NCBI GenBank assembly: GCA_002270565.1
Contig: NQMI01000074.1
Span: 161,186 to 225,185, forward strand
DNA from: Stenocarpella maydis
Lineage: Eukaryota; Ascomycota; Sordariomycetes; Diaporthales; Diaporthaceae
Length of the DNA stretch: 64,000 nucleotides
Direction of reading: 5' to 3'
Position numbers and translations under genes: made by a program. The notes under the pieces were generated by a model. The model worked only from the letters and a program-made list of their open reading frames with translations, was not told where the DNA came from and did no database searches. Shown here piece by piece: positions 48,306 through 60,232 of the stretch (its first letter is position 1; each line of letters opens with the position of its first letter).

Positions 48306-49151
48306 GCGGCTCGCCCCCGCGGAGGGTGAATGCGTTGTGGTGGATCTGGGGTTGTGTTTCGGGTCATGGGGGTGCTGGCCCGGCGATGGTTTCGTGCTTC
48401 TTCATCTTGGTCATGAAAAGGGTAATAGCCGTTGCCGCCAAAAGGGTCACGGGTTCTTGAGGGCATCGCACATGTGCAGGTTTTTGGGCGTTCTTGATAG
48501 CAAAAAGCAGGTCCAAATACGACGAATTACGGCATCTTGCTGCCCGACCCAAACGCGCATCTCCCTCGATATTATGACTTGGTACTTGGTTTTTCTTGGT
48601 CAACAGGATATCAGCTGGTTCGCGTACATTCTCTGAGGACGACCACAGCACTGTTGTCTTCTGTCCGTCGCCTCGCGCGTGTGCCGAATTTCGTGGTGAC
48701 TTGAGGTGACGATAAAGCGATAGGGAAAAAATAAAAAATGAAAAAAGAAAATCGTCGTGAGGAATATGTGCAATGTCCCTTGACACTCATTTCTAAGCCC
48801 AGTATCACGGCCTCTACCAAAAAAAATTTCAACACTACTCTGCTCCACCGTTCGGCCAGTCTCTTCACGTCCTTGTAGGGCTCACGGTCAGCGTATATAA
48901 ATCAACAACCTCAGCCGACGTCATCCTCAGTGCATCGTCTCCCCGGCTCTACCAAGGGGTCTAGAAGTAAGTCGAGACTCGGGGGATCGGTAGGTAGGTA
49001 GCCGCGGCTCACAAACATGCACGAACACATGCACACGCGCGCGGGGGCGCGCCCCGGGGGGAGGGGGACTGGCTTTGTTACCTACAAAGCGTGGCAGACT
49101 AATTCAGATACCGCTATACTCACTGCCCCATGGTTGTCCATATTTCCACAG

Positions 49152-49186
<35 letters not shown>

Positions 49187-50906
49187 GAAGAGGGACACAG
49201 CCCTCCAGATGAAGGAAAGTCGACGACAGATCGGAGATGAAGAGGGGACGGCGGGAAGGGTGTGTGCGTTGCGTGGGGTTCCCTCAACGCGAATATACCG
49301 GTGAGGGGTTGGGGGTGTTGGTTCTGCCTCGAGTCGATTTTGATGTCCTCTGCGATGTGATCGCTTGCTTATGCCGAATGATGCCCGAGGTGGCAAGCGA
49401 TGTAGTGCGGCCGACTTGGCCACGGTTGAAGAGTCAATCTCGTTGTAGGGCTGGGAGAGCCAAGTGGTGTGCGCATTCCTAACCTCCCGAGTGACTGCGC
49501 AATGCTCACACCATGGCGAGTTGGTAGCTGTCAATAGGAGTCAGCAAACGCCTCCATGTCGAGGTAGCAGGCAGGCAGGTCGTTGGGAAGCAGAAGGCAA
49601 GCGGGGAAAGGCACACACGTCACGAGTTGCACTGGGAATAAAGAGAGATGAGTCAAAAACTTCTATCGTATTAACATTGTCATTGGGGGGGCCCCTCCCT
49701 ATCCTGATCTTGTGTTTTTTGCGCGAAAGCTATCTATTCTTAACGAAACAGACCACGAAGCTCCCTCCGAAGGAGTCGTCCGTGTTGAGGCCATCGGCAA
49801 AGAAATAATGTGGAAGAGAGGAAAACAAGGAGGTGTGCCCTACATACAGGTCATAACTAATAAATGCTGTGAGAATGGAGTATGACCTGCCCGAAATTTT
49901 GCCGTGGTGTAGAACTCTCAATTTGGTGGTTGCCGAGCTGAATGAAGCCCGGAAGAGGTCCGTCCGCATGGAAAGTGGTAGTTAGACAAGACCAAAGTGT
50001 CAAATCCATGCCTAATTGCTTCTAGATCTCGTGGCGCAACTGCCCAGATATTGAGCAAGCTTATGAGCAGCGGCGGCTCATGGACGGTACACCTGTAAGA
50101 GGAGCCTCGAAAATATTCAACCACTTGAAAGCAAAGAAAGAAAATGTTTTAGTCGCCCGCCCAAGCATCAATGCAAAGGGCTACCAGATTGGCACCGGAG
50201 ATTCTGTCCCGAAAGCCGAGAAAGAGAGAGCAAATACCTGCCAGGAAAGTGGCTAGAGTATCCTTGAGAGTTACCCCAAAGGGTGAAACCTCTCACAATC
50301 TCCAAGGTGATTGTACCAAGGCGAGAAAGATGTCCTGAGCGTCTTCTCAAACGGACCGTGATGAAAAGAAAAAACAAAGTTGATGCTCAAGTCGTTGACG
50401 TCGTTTGCGATCATAGCCTCCGGGCTGCCGGTGAGAAGACGAGGACTATGAAGACTTTGCGTCGTTGCGGTCCGATCCAAACCCAAAGAGTCCAACGCCG
50501 TCCGAAATTTCAGTGGGAAAGAAACGCGTTTTTGGTTGATCACCAAGGAAAGATCTATGCTGCCCATGTCCGCGCAATGCAGTCAATGTTACAGGCGAAA
50601 GAGCCATGCCTCTTGGTGTCATTGCTGGTTCTCCCACAGAAGGAGTCCGCCCGAGATGCAAGCCTTTCTTGAAGAGATCTTCGGGTTCACCATCGAACCT
50701 CTATTGTACAACAAAGCACTCAAGAAAGAGCGCTTTTGCTCGAATGGCGGTGAAGACGAGGGTGGGTTCGTGATGTCGTTGGTGTGACAAGCCAGAAGAG
50801 GGAGAAGTCATTAGGTTTCGTGTCCAGAACGTGAGATCCGTAAAATGACAGGGCGTGAAAAGAAGAGACAATCCCAAAGTCAAAACGACGCCAGCTCATC
50901 AGCAGG
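48306..50906. other. Convergent 3' region between eL15 and PUF genes
   Basis: A 2.6-kb stretch containing both 3' UTRs, a 27-base A run and AT-richer sequence from about 49500. Open frames on both strands are mutually overlapping and unconvincing; the long frame at 50283-50672 has no domain. Confidence 0.5.
49156..49182 (+). repeat. Poly(A) tract, 27 bases
   Basis: Twenty-seven consecutive A bases between the eL15 and PUF genes. No poly(A)-signal-bearing gene copy is recognisable immediately upstream, and no clean flanking target-site duplication is seen. Confidence 0.9.
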
Positions 50907-53900
50907 CTAGAAGAAGTTCTGCTCGCCGTTGTCAGAGGCCATGGGTGGGTTGGGGACCCCATTGTAAACCTGAGCGACGTGTGCAGGTCCAGGGGCTCCC
51001 TGTCCCTGGGCATAAGGAGCGCTAGCAACGTGGTTGACGTACTGTGAAGGCGCATATTGTTGGGGGTGCTGGGACTGAGGTGGTGGCACAGTCAAGCTCC
51101 CGCTCGTGGGGAAGACCTGCGCGCCACGGTTGTTCAGGCCGTTGGCACCGTTCTGGAAAGCTCCAGGAGTCAGAATGGAGGTGGTGTTGGACATGCCGCG
51201 GGTCTGAGCTGGGCGCGTTGGGATCTGGCCCTGAGCAGGATCCGCAGGGGTCATCTGGCCGCTGGAGCGGCCGTTGGTAGAGTCGTAAGCAGAGACCTTG
51301 GCCTGGATCTTGCGTCCGTAAGGAGTCTGGCGAACAGTTGGGAGGATTGGACGAATGACATCGACCAGACGCTGCTTCATGTAGTGAGTAGCGTGCTCCA
51401 AGGCCGTCTGGACCACATAATTGGCGTAAGAGTCGCGAATGAGGCGGTCCATCTCACTAGGCGCCAACAGCTCGTCCACGATCATATCCTTGGAGGTGTC
51501 CGAGGCGCAGCGAAGGCACTTCTCGATGACGTTGGAGCTGAACTTGTGGCGGGATAGCTGGCAGATCTTGCCGTGGAATTTCTGCACGACGGGCTCCGTG
51601 AAGATGGACTCGTTCAGATCAATGATGTACTGGACGACGTAGTTGCCAAAGGGATCCTGGACCAGGGTGACGGCGTGCTCAGTGATGCGCTGGATAAGAA
51701 GCAGCTTTTGGTCGCCCGATGCGTGATCGATGCAACGCTGCAGAACGCAGCAGCCATGGCGGTGGGTCCCCACGTCGACGCAACTCGTGCCAACGGCTTC
51801 AAAGATGAAGTGGGCGTCCAGAGCGCTGAGCTTAGTCAGGCACTTCTGGATGACATGATTACCGTTGAGATCCTGGATGAGCTCAACTACGCGATCACGC
51901 AGTGCGGCGGTGATGAGTGAGACTTGGTCGTTGTTGGAGAGGTGCTCGATCATCTTCTGCAGAGCCCGTGTGCCGTGCTGGTTCAAAGCAATGCGAACCA
52001 TATCCTTGGAAGCGTTCTGAACCAAGACGGTGCGCTCGTCGTCGTTGCAGAACTCAAACAGCTTCTGGCACAAGTAGTTGCCGAACGGGTCAGTCATAAG
52101 CTCGATGACATGAGAGCACGTCTCCAGCCAGATCATGTGGACGTGCTCAGGGTTTCGGCTCTCAAGCTGCTTCTGCAAGAACCGGCAACCGTGCTGGTCC
52201 TTGCAGAGCTCGTAGATAGAGCCGCCATAGGACTCGAGGGTGGTGCCGTTGAAGCGACTCATAGCTATGATGCAGTCAGCACGATGAACCTTGTCTGAAT
52301 TCGAGACAGCTTACCCTCGTTGTCTTGTTGGCGACGACTCGCTATGATGCGCTGCTGGCTGTCTCGCGGCTGGTGAGGGGCGTAAACAGGGGCATAGCCA
52401 GTGTAGTTTTGAGCTGAGTAAGCGCTCCCCCCTCCGTTCAGTGACAGGCTCTGCATCTGCGCAAGCAGAGGCATTGCGTGGTAAGGACTCGCGCCACCGT
52501 TGGCAGGTCCCACATTACCATAACCACTGGGGGCGTAGTATCCACCGTTGTTGCCGTTATACGGTGACATGGCCTGGCCAGGGGCCATGATGGGAGGTGC
52601 AGGGGTCTGGGAGGGCTGAGTGAGGACTGGACCCTGAAGGACGTTGGAGGGCTGCGAAAGAGCCGGGCCGAACGAAGGCGCGTTGGCGTGAAGGGACGAG
52701 CCAATTGACTGGTAGTTGACTGCCCCAACATTGTCACGGGTCTCGCCGGAGAGCTCACGGCTGTGACGGCTCGGCAAAGCCCCAGCGGGGATACGGCCCA
52801 TGCTGGCGTTGTGGTTGTGCAGGTGCTGCTGAGCAGCCTGGTTCGGGGTGTTGCCTACAGCGGGCCCCGACACGCTCTTAAGGGTAGGGATGTCGTTGGC
52901 AGAGAAGGAGGGCTGCAGCTTGGGAGGAGTGGTGAGCACGCTGCCGTTGTTGGTGGGAGCAGGCGCGTCGGCCGCGGAATCAGTGTACTTCTGATCCATG
53001 GTCTTCATCTCAAGGGAGTGGCGAAACGCGGCGGGGAGGGTAGCAATGATAGAGGCCTCGCTGGAAGCGTTTGACTGTGACGTTGTCAGTGGGGATGGCC
53101 AAGTTATCGTGCTGCGCAGCACCAACTGCAAAAGTGCTCCAGACAGCACGGTGTTGGTGAGACCAGTCGGTGGGTGCGGAACGCGTGCTTGAATCACGCC
53201 AACAGACAAAAAGGACTCGAAGAGACGAAACACAACAAAATCAACAAAACGCAAACGGGTACAAGATGCCGGCAGGCCATCCAAGCCGACAACTTCGACT
53301 GAACTGCAACAGTAATACAAAAAACGTACTCTACAAAGGGGGTTCAAGGGTTGTGGTGGTCTGTCTGCAAGTGGCGGGCTTGGGGGTGCTGTGCAGGTAG
53401 ATGTCAGGGCAGAGAGAGGGTGAGACAAGGTAGGGAAGGTCAGGCCAAGGTGAGCCAAACGGGCAGAAAGTATGCAGCCTCCCCCAGTGAAAGGGGTAGG
53501 CAAAAACGGTGAGGGGGACTGTAAGTGACAACCAAAGCTCCACCAACCCAAATAGCAGCAGAATGCTTTCAAGCAGCTTTTCCGATACACGAAACACCGT
53601 CTGCTAGTGTGCCGTGATATGGCGCGAGGAAAGAGCAGATAACAAGGCAGTAAATGCTGTGCTGATGAACATGTCTTGACTTACCATATTGGGCTCACGT
53701 CGGAGGACTGGAAAGTTGTCCTCGTTGCTGGCCTGGGTGTAAAGCTTGCCGTCGATCACGTTATCGTCGTCTCCAAAGAGGAAACCGGTGGTGTTGGCCT
53801 GGTCCAGGTTGATGTCGTAGAAGGCTGTGCGAGACTTGGTGACAGGCATCGAGTACCTGTTGACGCTGTTTTCGGTGTCCTTGTCAGCAGCCGCAACACA

Positions 53901-55718
53901 GGCAGACAGATATCAAAGTCCCAGGCAAGCGAGGTAACAATATGGAATAAGACGGATCAGAAGCGATGCTGAGGATCGGCTTTGCGAAGCCGAGGGTAAA
54001 TCGCAACGAGATGTCAGGTGCGGAGGTGCAAGTTCGGGGCACACCAGAGACAATTGATCTCCGGGCGAGACAAAAGAGGTAGTGACAAAATGTCCTTCCT
54101 TCTCTGTCTTCCTCTCTGTCTCAAGGCGCGCGAGTGGGAAAGTTGGAAAGGAGGGAAGCAGTAGACGTCTCAGGAGGTGTGTTCAAATATCTGAGCAGAA
54201 GATGACGCGAGAGCAGTCGACCACTCGATTCAGACCAGACGAAGAATAGGACGAAGAACAATAGGAAGAATATGTTGTTGGACCATAACTGACTCCAAGG
54301 GGACAGAAAGCGCCCATTGAACACCCTGTTGTGATATCGAGCAGTTCGAAGGGGAAGCAGGGGCAACAGCACTAATAAGCGGCAGGCACTTTCCCATTGT
54401 GATATTGGCCGAGTCAAAGTCTCCTCAAAAGAAGAGCAAGCTGGCATGGCCCAGGGAGAATACAGTGACTCGGAATATTAAAAATGCTCAATGGGGGCGT
54501 AAATGGAAGGGGTGCCAAATCTGAAGGAGCGCAGCAGTGACACGCCCGCCTCGAGAAAGCCTTGCTGGCCTTGACTTTGGACAAGACCTGCCACACTCGG
54601 GCTCGAAGTAGAGTTCGAGAGAACCAGAATCCAATACCAATTATCACATTGGCCTGGATCTCACATTGAACAAACCGTATGGTGAAGGGGCAGCTCAAAC
54701 ACAAACCGGCAAACACAACCTCAACCAAGTGCGTCAAGGGGGGTGGGGATCGAAATACTTCAACGTACGCATTGGTCGACCGATGGGACGTAGGGTCCTG
54801 ACGAACAGCCTCCTCCTTCTCGTCCTCATCGCTATTCCTCCGCGAGCCCGGAACGGACCAGGACGGCAGCTGATCGTCAAAAGCGAACCTGGACAGCGGT
54901 ACGCCCGACTGCGGTGACGCGAGGACGGAGCCGGACCGCGCCGAGCGGTTGGCCAAGCCCGGAGGAGACGTCAGGCTGGAAAGCGAGTAGCGATTCGGGC
55001 GGGAAAAGACCGAAGGAAACCCAGAAGGGTTTTCGCGATACTCGGGAGGGGTCGTGGGCTCGGACTGGTGCCCGGAGAGCCTTCCATGCTCCTCGAGCAT
55101 GGCGCCGAGCTCCACCTCGTGCTTGGCTAGTTCGGCGTCGAAGATGCGTTTCTGTTCCCGGATCTTCTCATACTCCAGGCGCTTCTTTTCTATCTGCTGC
55201 GGCGTCAGCACGCGTTGTCCAACGGAGGGAGGCGCCGTCCGGCGGAGGGTTCTGGCCAGGGCAAAGTCCTTGTCGCGGGGGCTTAATCCGTGCCTAGGTC
55301 GGGCGTCGGGTCGAACACGAGGGCACACGCACCAACTGAAGATGTTGCATAGTCTGCGTCGAGAGCAAGGTCAGCAGGTGGCTCTCAAGGCGAAAATGGC
55401 AGTGCAGGAGATGGGGAAACGGCCAAGCTCCCGGCGCGCATTGGGTTTTGGAGAAGCGCAGACAGGCGCGCGACCACACAAGGCACGGCGACTGACCTGG
55501 TATTCCGAGGGATCTTGGGCACGTGGGGCTGCAGATGAAGACAATGTTGGTACACGTCCCGAGTCAGTGGTGAAACGGCGAGACAGGGTCGATCGGGGGT
55601 CTTGGGACGACATGTTCTGCGAGAGGCGGTTCCGGGGCGGCGAGACGAGGGAGTTCATGGTGGTGGCATCGCTTCGCGGGGACTGCTGTGCGCGGAATCG
55701 CATCTCGTTGGGGTCCAT
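50907..55718 (-). CDS. Pumilio/PUF RNA-binding protein, Puf4/Puf5 type
   Basis: Cytoplasmic mRNA 3' UTR-binding regulator, about 989 aa. Inferred minus-strand exons are 55497-55718, 55333-55353 (tentative), 54769-55196, 53685-53865, 52315-53074 and 50907-52264. The N-terminal half is Ser/Pro/Gln-rich with fungal PUF landmarks: SQDPRSTLSRRFTT, a coiled coil starting IEKKRLEYEKIREQKR, SEPTTPPEYRENPSGFPS, NRYSMPVTKSRTAFYDI and TGFLFGDDD. Eight PUF repeats lie in the last exon from residue 539. Their recognition positions read CRxxQ, NYxxQ, TRxxQ, NHxxQ, CCxxQ, NYxxQ, SNxxE and NYxxQ; the TR and CC variants are characteristic of Puf4/Puf5. A Gln/Pro/Ala-rich tail follows. Two introns are long for this organism (610 and 903 nt), so an extra exon may be missing. 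Confidence 0.9.
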
Positions 55719-56570
55719 TTTTGACTATACAACGTCCTCGTCTCTTTTCTCTCTCTCTTTCCTATACGACTACTATAATAACTGACGGCGCCCTGGGACC
55801 TTGCCTGCTCCATTGAGGGACACGCATATTAGCAGAGGAACTCGTCGGCTGGGCCAAGTCTGCCTGGTGCCGCATCTTGCTGATCCCTCGTCAAAGAGGC
55901 GGGGAAGGGGGTGAGATCTGTCTGGGGCTGGCCTGGCCACATTGGGGATTGTGCCTCTCTTGTGGCCCGGGGGCGGCACTTGCGCTGTGTTCGCTCGCAC
56001 GTTTTGCCCTGCTTGCCCTGTTCACCATATGGCTCTCGCATCAAGTGTGGAACCGACAGACTGGTAACCTACGGCGAATCGCCAACCGAGGGGGACATGC
56101 CCTCCATACTCGGACCCGCAGGGGCAGTTGAGTATATGGCATGTCTGGTGGCGACCGGCAGGAACAGGAGCATGCGTGTGGGTGACATGGCATGAGCATT
56201 GGGGGCGTGGGCGTGGCAGACAGGCAGAGAGGCAGAGAGACACAGCGAGCTGAGGCGTTCCCCGTCGGAGGTTGGTTTTTGGCTTTGGGTTTCGAGAGTT
56301 TGAACGGGGCGCGAAAAGCATGCGGCGACTCACCTGAATGTCGGCTTGTACTAGACACAACAATATGACACAGCTCGCGCCCTGGAGAGCCAGGAGCAGC
56401 AAGAAATAGGAAACACGGGGGTACGTGGGCAAAGGTCAAGCAATATTCCTGAAAATGAGCGTGTGTAGGAGGGACAGGCAGGATGCAGTCGGCGCCGAGG
56501 GAGGGGACGGAGTGGCTACTTGAAGCAACCAACCTGCGTCGGCTCGACGACGCACACTCAGCAGCCGCCG

Positions 56571-56608
56571 CCTGCTGCTGCTGCTGCTGCTGCCGCTGCC
56601 GCCGCTGG
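56571..56608. repeat. (CTG)n/(CCG) trinucleotide repeat
   Basis: Seven consecutive CTG units followed by interrupted CCG/CTG units, upstream of the PUF gene. Coding interpretations (polyalanine or polyglutamine) are not supported. Confidence 0.85.
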
Positions 56609-57362
56609 TGGCTTGCTGGCTGCGTTCGATGGATGGCCCAGGGTCAGGTCCAGGGGCCCTGACTTGAACTGGCTGGTCTGTCTTGGTCTGCAGTGGCCTG
56701 GTCCAGCTTGTGCGGCCCCCTGTGTGTACGGGTGTGCTTGCATGCGTGTGCGTGGAAGTGCAAGTGAGCAGGTGAGTGGGTGGACGGCAAAACCATGGCG
56801 AGTGATCACCCCTGAACCTGGACCCTGCAGGACCAATAATCCAGACAGACAGATAGACAGACAGAGCCAGGCCCCGGCCCAACCAACACACTAACTATTC
56901 CGTACTAACATTTATCACCTACCTCCTAGTATGTATAGTATGTGTAGTATGTACATACAATACAACACGCATCCTCATTTCCCATGGCAACGGCTCCGAC
57001 ACTAACACAATGCCCATCCATCCTGTCTAAGTTGCCCCTCCTCCTTGCCCACCGAGCTCGGCAGCCAATATTATCCTAGTTGCAGCTCCGCCGGCCGTGC
57101 CAGCAGCAGCCGCAGCATCGATTACTACGGTATAAGGCAAGGTGTGTGTCTGTGTCTCGTCGGCGGATGTAACGCCGAACCTGGCCCCGATCTCCCTCTT
57201 CCACCATCCAGACAGTTTTATTTTCTTTTTTTCTTTTTTCAGCCATTCATGCCCCGATATCCTAGCGCACTGACGTGCAGGCAGTCGGGCAGCACTGGCC
57301 AGGCTAGCACCATAGATCGGCTGCTTAACCGTCAACGGCGGTGTAGACAGTCGTCGATGGTA

Positions 57363-57394
<32 letters not shown>

Positions 57395-57396
57395 GG
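57363..57396. repeat. (TCTG)n tetranucleotide repeat
   Basis: Eight uninterrupted TCTG units in the gene-poor region upstream of the PUF gene. Confidence 0.9.
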
Positions 57397-60205
57397 TCCA
57401 AGGAGGTACCCAGGTACTGCGAAACTGCCTTTGCTTCTGGAGCACGAGAGCACGCCTGCAGCCTGCAAGAGTCACGGTGAGCTGGACGAGGCGTGGCGTC
57501 ACCGGGTGAGAGCCGGACGAGGCTTGCCATTGAATCAATGTCACCGCCGGCTCGCTGGAACGTGCTGCATGAACTGACCTCCCCTTCTGTACGACATCCC
57601 ATCATGTGTTGCGTATTCCAGACGAACCATCGATAGGCCCCGTCCGCTCAAGGCTCCGGCCGCATGCCAACACCGGCCAAGGCGCTGTGGGCAGACAGCC
57701 CCGGGCCCTGCGCGGGTGCTCGCTGCTCGCTGCACACAGGGTGACAGGCACGAGGACGCAAGGCGCAAGGGGCGGGGTGGGGTTGAGCAGGCATTGGACG
57801 GGCCTCCTGGGAGTGATCCCTTCCCCAGTTCCCGTCTTTGCAGCAGCGCTTGTCACCCCTCCACGATGCGCCCGCCCTGCAGCATGTGGGCTTTTTGGGA
57901 TGCCCCAATGCCCCCTGTGTGACCTCATCTACGTATCAAAGTAGATACCCACCTGCATTAGAGGCGCAGACGGGCGGTGGGGCCAGTTTGGCTTGACCCG
58001 GCCGAGGACAGAAGGGGGTGAGCGGCCAACTCTCTGGGTGGCAAGAGGAATATAGAATGCTGCCGTCTGGGGAGCTTGGGAAGGTCAAGGCATTTTTATT
58101 ATATGTACAGCCTGTCGTGTATCATCGTCGATCAAGTGGACAGGAGCCAGGGGGTTTGCGGACGCAGATTGTCTTCCGATCGTCGCACGGCCTTTGACTG
58201 GGCACTGCTAGGTTGGACTACTGTTTTCGAGCCCTCCTAGCCTGTACCTGCACGGTCATTCGAATTCCCTCTACGCTGAGATACACTGCATGGAGGGTTC
58301 TCGATTGGGGAAACCACAGAGTACACAGAGTCATTCTCCCAATCGGTTTCTGGTCGGAATAGCAATTGACGAGGCTCGGATTCATTGATGCGGTACAATG
58401 TGCAACACCTTCTATTGGCCAATGCTGATCGAGCTACCGCCCGGACCTGCAGTCAAGGTCAAGATAGCATAGACTGTTTGGGGAACCACCAGACAGAAAT
58501 TCGGGCCGGCCAGCAAGGAAAGGAAGGAAACTCAGGGTCTGATTCCGGTGGGTGCGTGCAGACCCAATCGCGAAATTCCCACCGAGCGGACCTGAAGACC
58601 TACCTCTAACGGCACTTCGCCGCGCCTGTTGGGGGGTAGCGCGGCTATCACGGAATCTGGGAAGGGGGGGGGCGAAATTGCGTTCTTGAATCACGCTATT
58701 CTGAGAAATCATAGGCCTGGGCTGACCACAAACTGTCCTCGCTGGAACTTTCTTCGGCATTTATTTCAAGTCGCTGGGGGGGGGGACTTGTAGGCTTGAG
58801 GATTCAGCAACTGGGGCTTTCAAGTCTGGCAGTAGATAGTACACTACACGGCAGGGCTCTTTGAGGCCGCTGCTACCCCTCTCTTCCAGGGCTGAACCAG
58901 GGTGAGTGTATCATAGTGGGACCGTTGCAGCTGGGGGATCTGCAGGAATTCCCATTCTTTGCCGCGGGTCAAGACCAACCTTATGGACGAGATCGGGGAC
59001 TTAGCACATGGCATCTCTGTGCCGCACTCGTGGCAGTGGACTCAGTTGCGGAAGTGCTTGCAGGTCGGCCGTGGCGACCACGGGCCAGTCATTTCACCGA
59101 CTATTGAGGTACGTCAAGGCTGTCTGGCTGAGGTCTCGTGAGTGGGGAGCTGTCTTGAGAAATCCTGCGGCTTTGACAATCATATCCCCTTGGGCCGCAT
59201 GTCATCTTGCTTTTTTGCCCACATCATCGCGCTTATGTACTGTGGTGGCACGGACAAGCAGCGCCGTGTTGATCCACGTTTCCGACCAGTTCGATTTGCC
59301 CAAGATACTTTGCAGCGTAGTTGTTATGCCTGGGTTGACTCGGCAGTCCAATCCACTTTTGAAATAAATACCCCCTCACTTGAGGTCATGATCATACAAC
59401 CCAATCAACTGAAGTTAAAATCTGGCCATATTAAAAGTCTGCCAGCCGAAACCGGTTAGCAGCGTATAACACAGTTGCTATATGTATAGTCGAGATTCAA
59501 TCCACGTCCTACCACTCTCTAAGTAGCTGGATCATCCCATGTCGTCCCGGTGGTCCCAAGACATACATGTCCATGCACCATGTGAATCGGATAACAGTCC
59601 TCGGGAGTATCCAGGGAGGGGGCCTGCTTGCATCATGGCCCTACTGGCAGCACGTTCCAGACCAGCAGTGTTCACTACGCGAGATAGACACGGGTCAAAA
59701 CTTTACGAGAAAACATTGGTATTTGGTCAGGCTGGTGCTTGGTTAGACTCAAGCAGTAGTTGTTCCGTGATTGGAGAATGCCCATGTCCAATATCGAAAG
59801 ATCAATGTGAGTCTCGTCATTTATTCATGCAGGCGGAGAAACGCCCAAGTGCATAAACAAATAATCGCAGAGTTCAGTGTGAGATTTCGGCTGTCAGGTA
59901 GACTAGTGCATACTGTGTAATCCACCAAACAACAGAATACGCCAACGTCGTCGTTTCTCGACTACATTGCAAGCCCATCGATGCTCCTGTTACATCTGAG
60001 GAGAATGAATTGGAATTGACGCGGCTGGGGCGGGGTTCGACCACCAGCTTGTGAGCCTACACTGGACTGGCCTCGTCCCCGACCCAACTTAGCTCTTATC
60101 TTATCGGCGTGACTCTTTGGCGACTGTGCCCCGCGAGGGCAAAAAGATTCCCAGATTCAAACCCAGACTCCTTCGGCAAAACCGACTCAGCGCATCCACC
60201 AGAAC

Positions 60206-60232
60206 ATGACTGCGTCGCAACAATGCCAGTGA
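60206..60232 (+). promoter_or_regulatory. Upstream ORF overlapping the Rpc2 start codon
   Basis: An ATG 17 bases before the Rpc2 start opens an eight-codon frame (MTASQQCQ, then TGA) that ends seven bases past the Rpc2 ATG in another phase. Both ATGs have A at -3. It matters only if transcription starts upstream of it. Confidence 0.4.

Larger units (their letters stand above)
55719..60222. other. Gene-poor 4.5-kb divergent region
   Basis: Upstream of both the PUF gene (-) and Rpc2 (+). It carries a CTG repeat, a TGTC repeat and a GACAGACA-like tract near 56847, plus an apparently AT-richer portion from about 58.1 to 60.1 kb. No gene is supportable; the open frames are short and irregular. 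Confidence 0.5.

Noticed and set aside
49020..49260. Retroposon insertion marked by the A run
   Set aside because: No recognisable parental gene copy upstream and no exact flanking duplication; kept only as a question.
56436..56894. Open frames with polyalanine or Gln-rich text near the CTG repeat
   Set aside because: They are repeat-derived and flanked by sequence without coding character.
59498..60050. tRNA-like T-loop strings (GATTCAATCC, GGTTCGACCA)
   Set aside because: No matching acceptor or anticodon stems could be drawn around them, so no tRNA is called.
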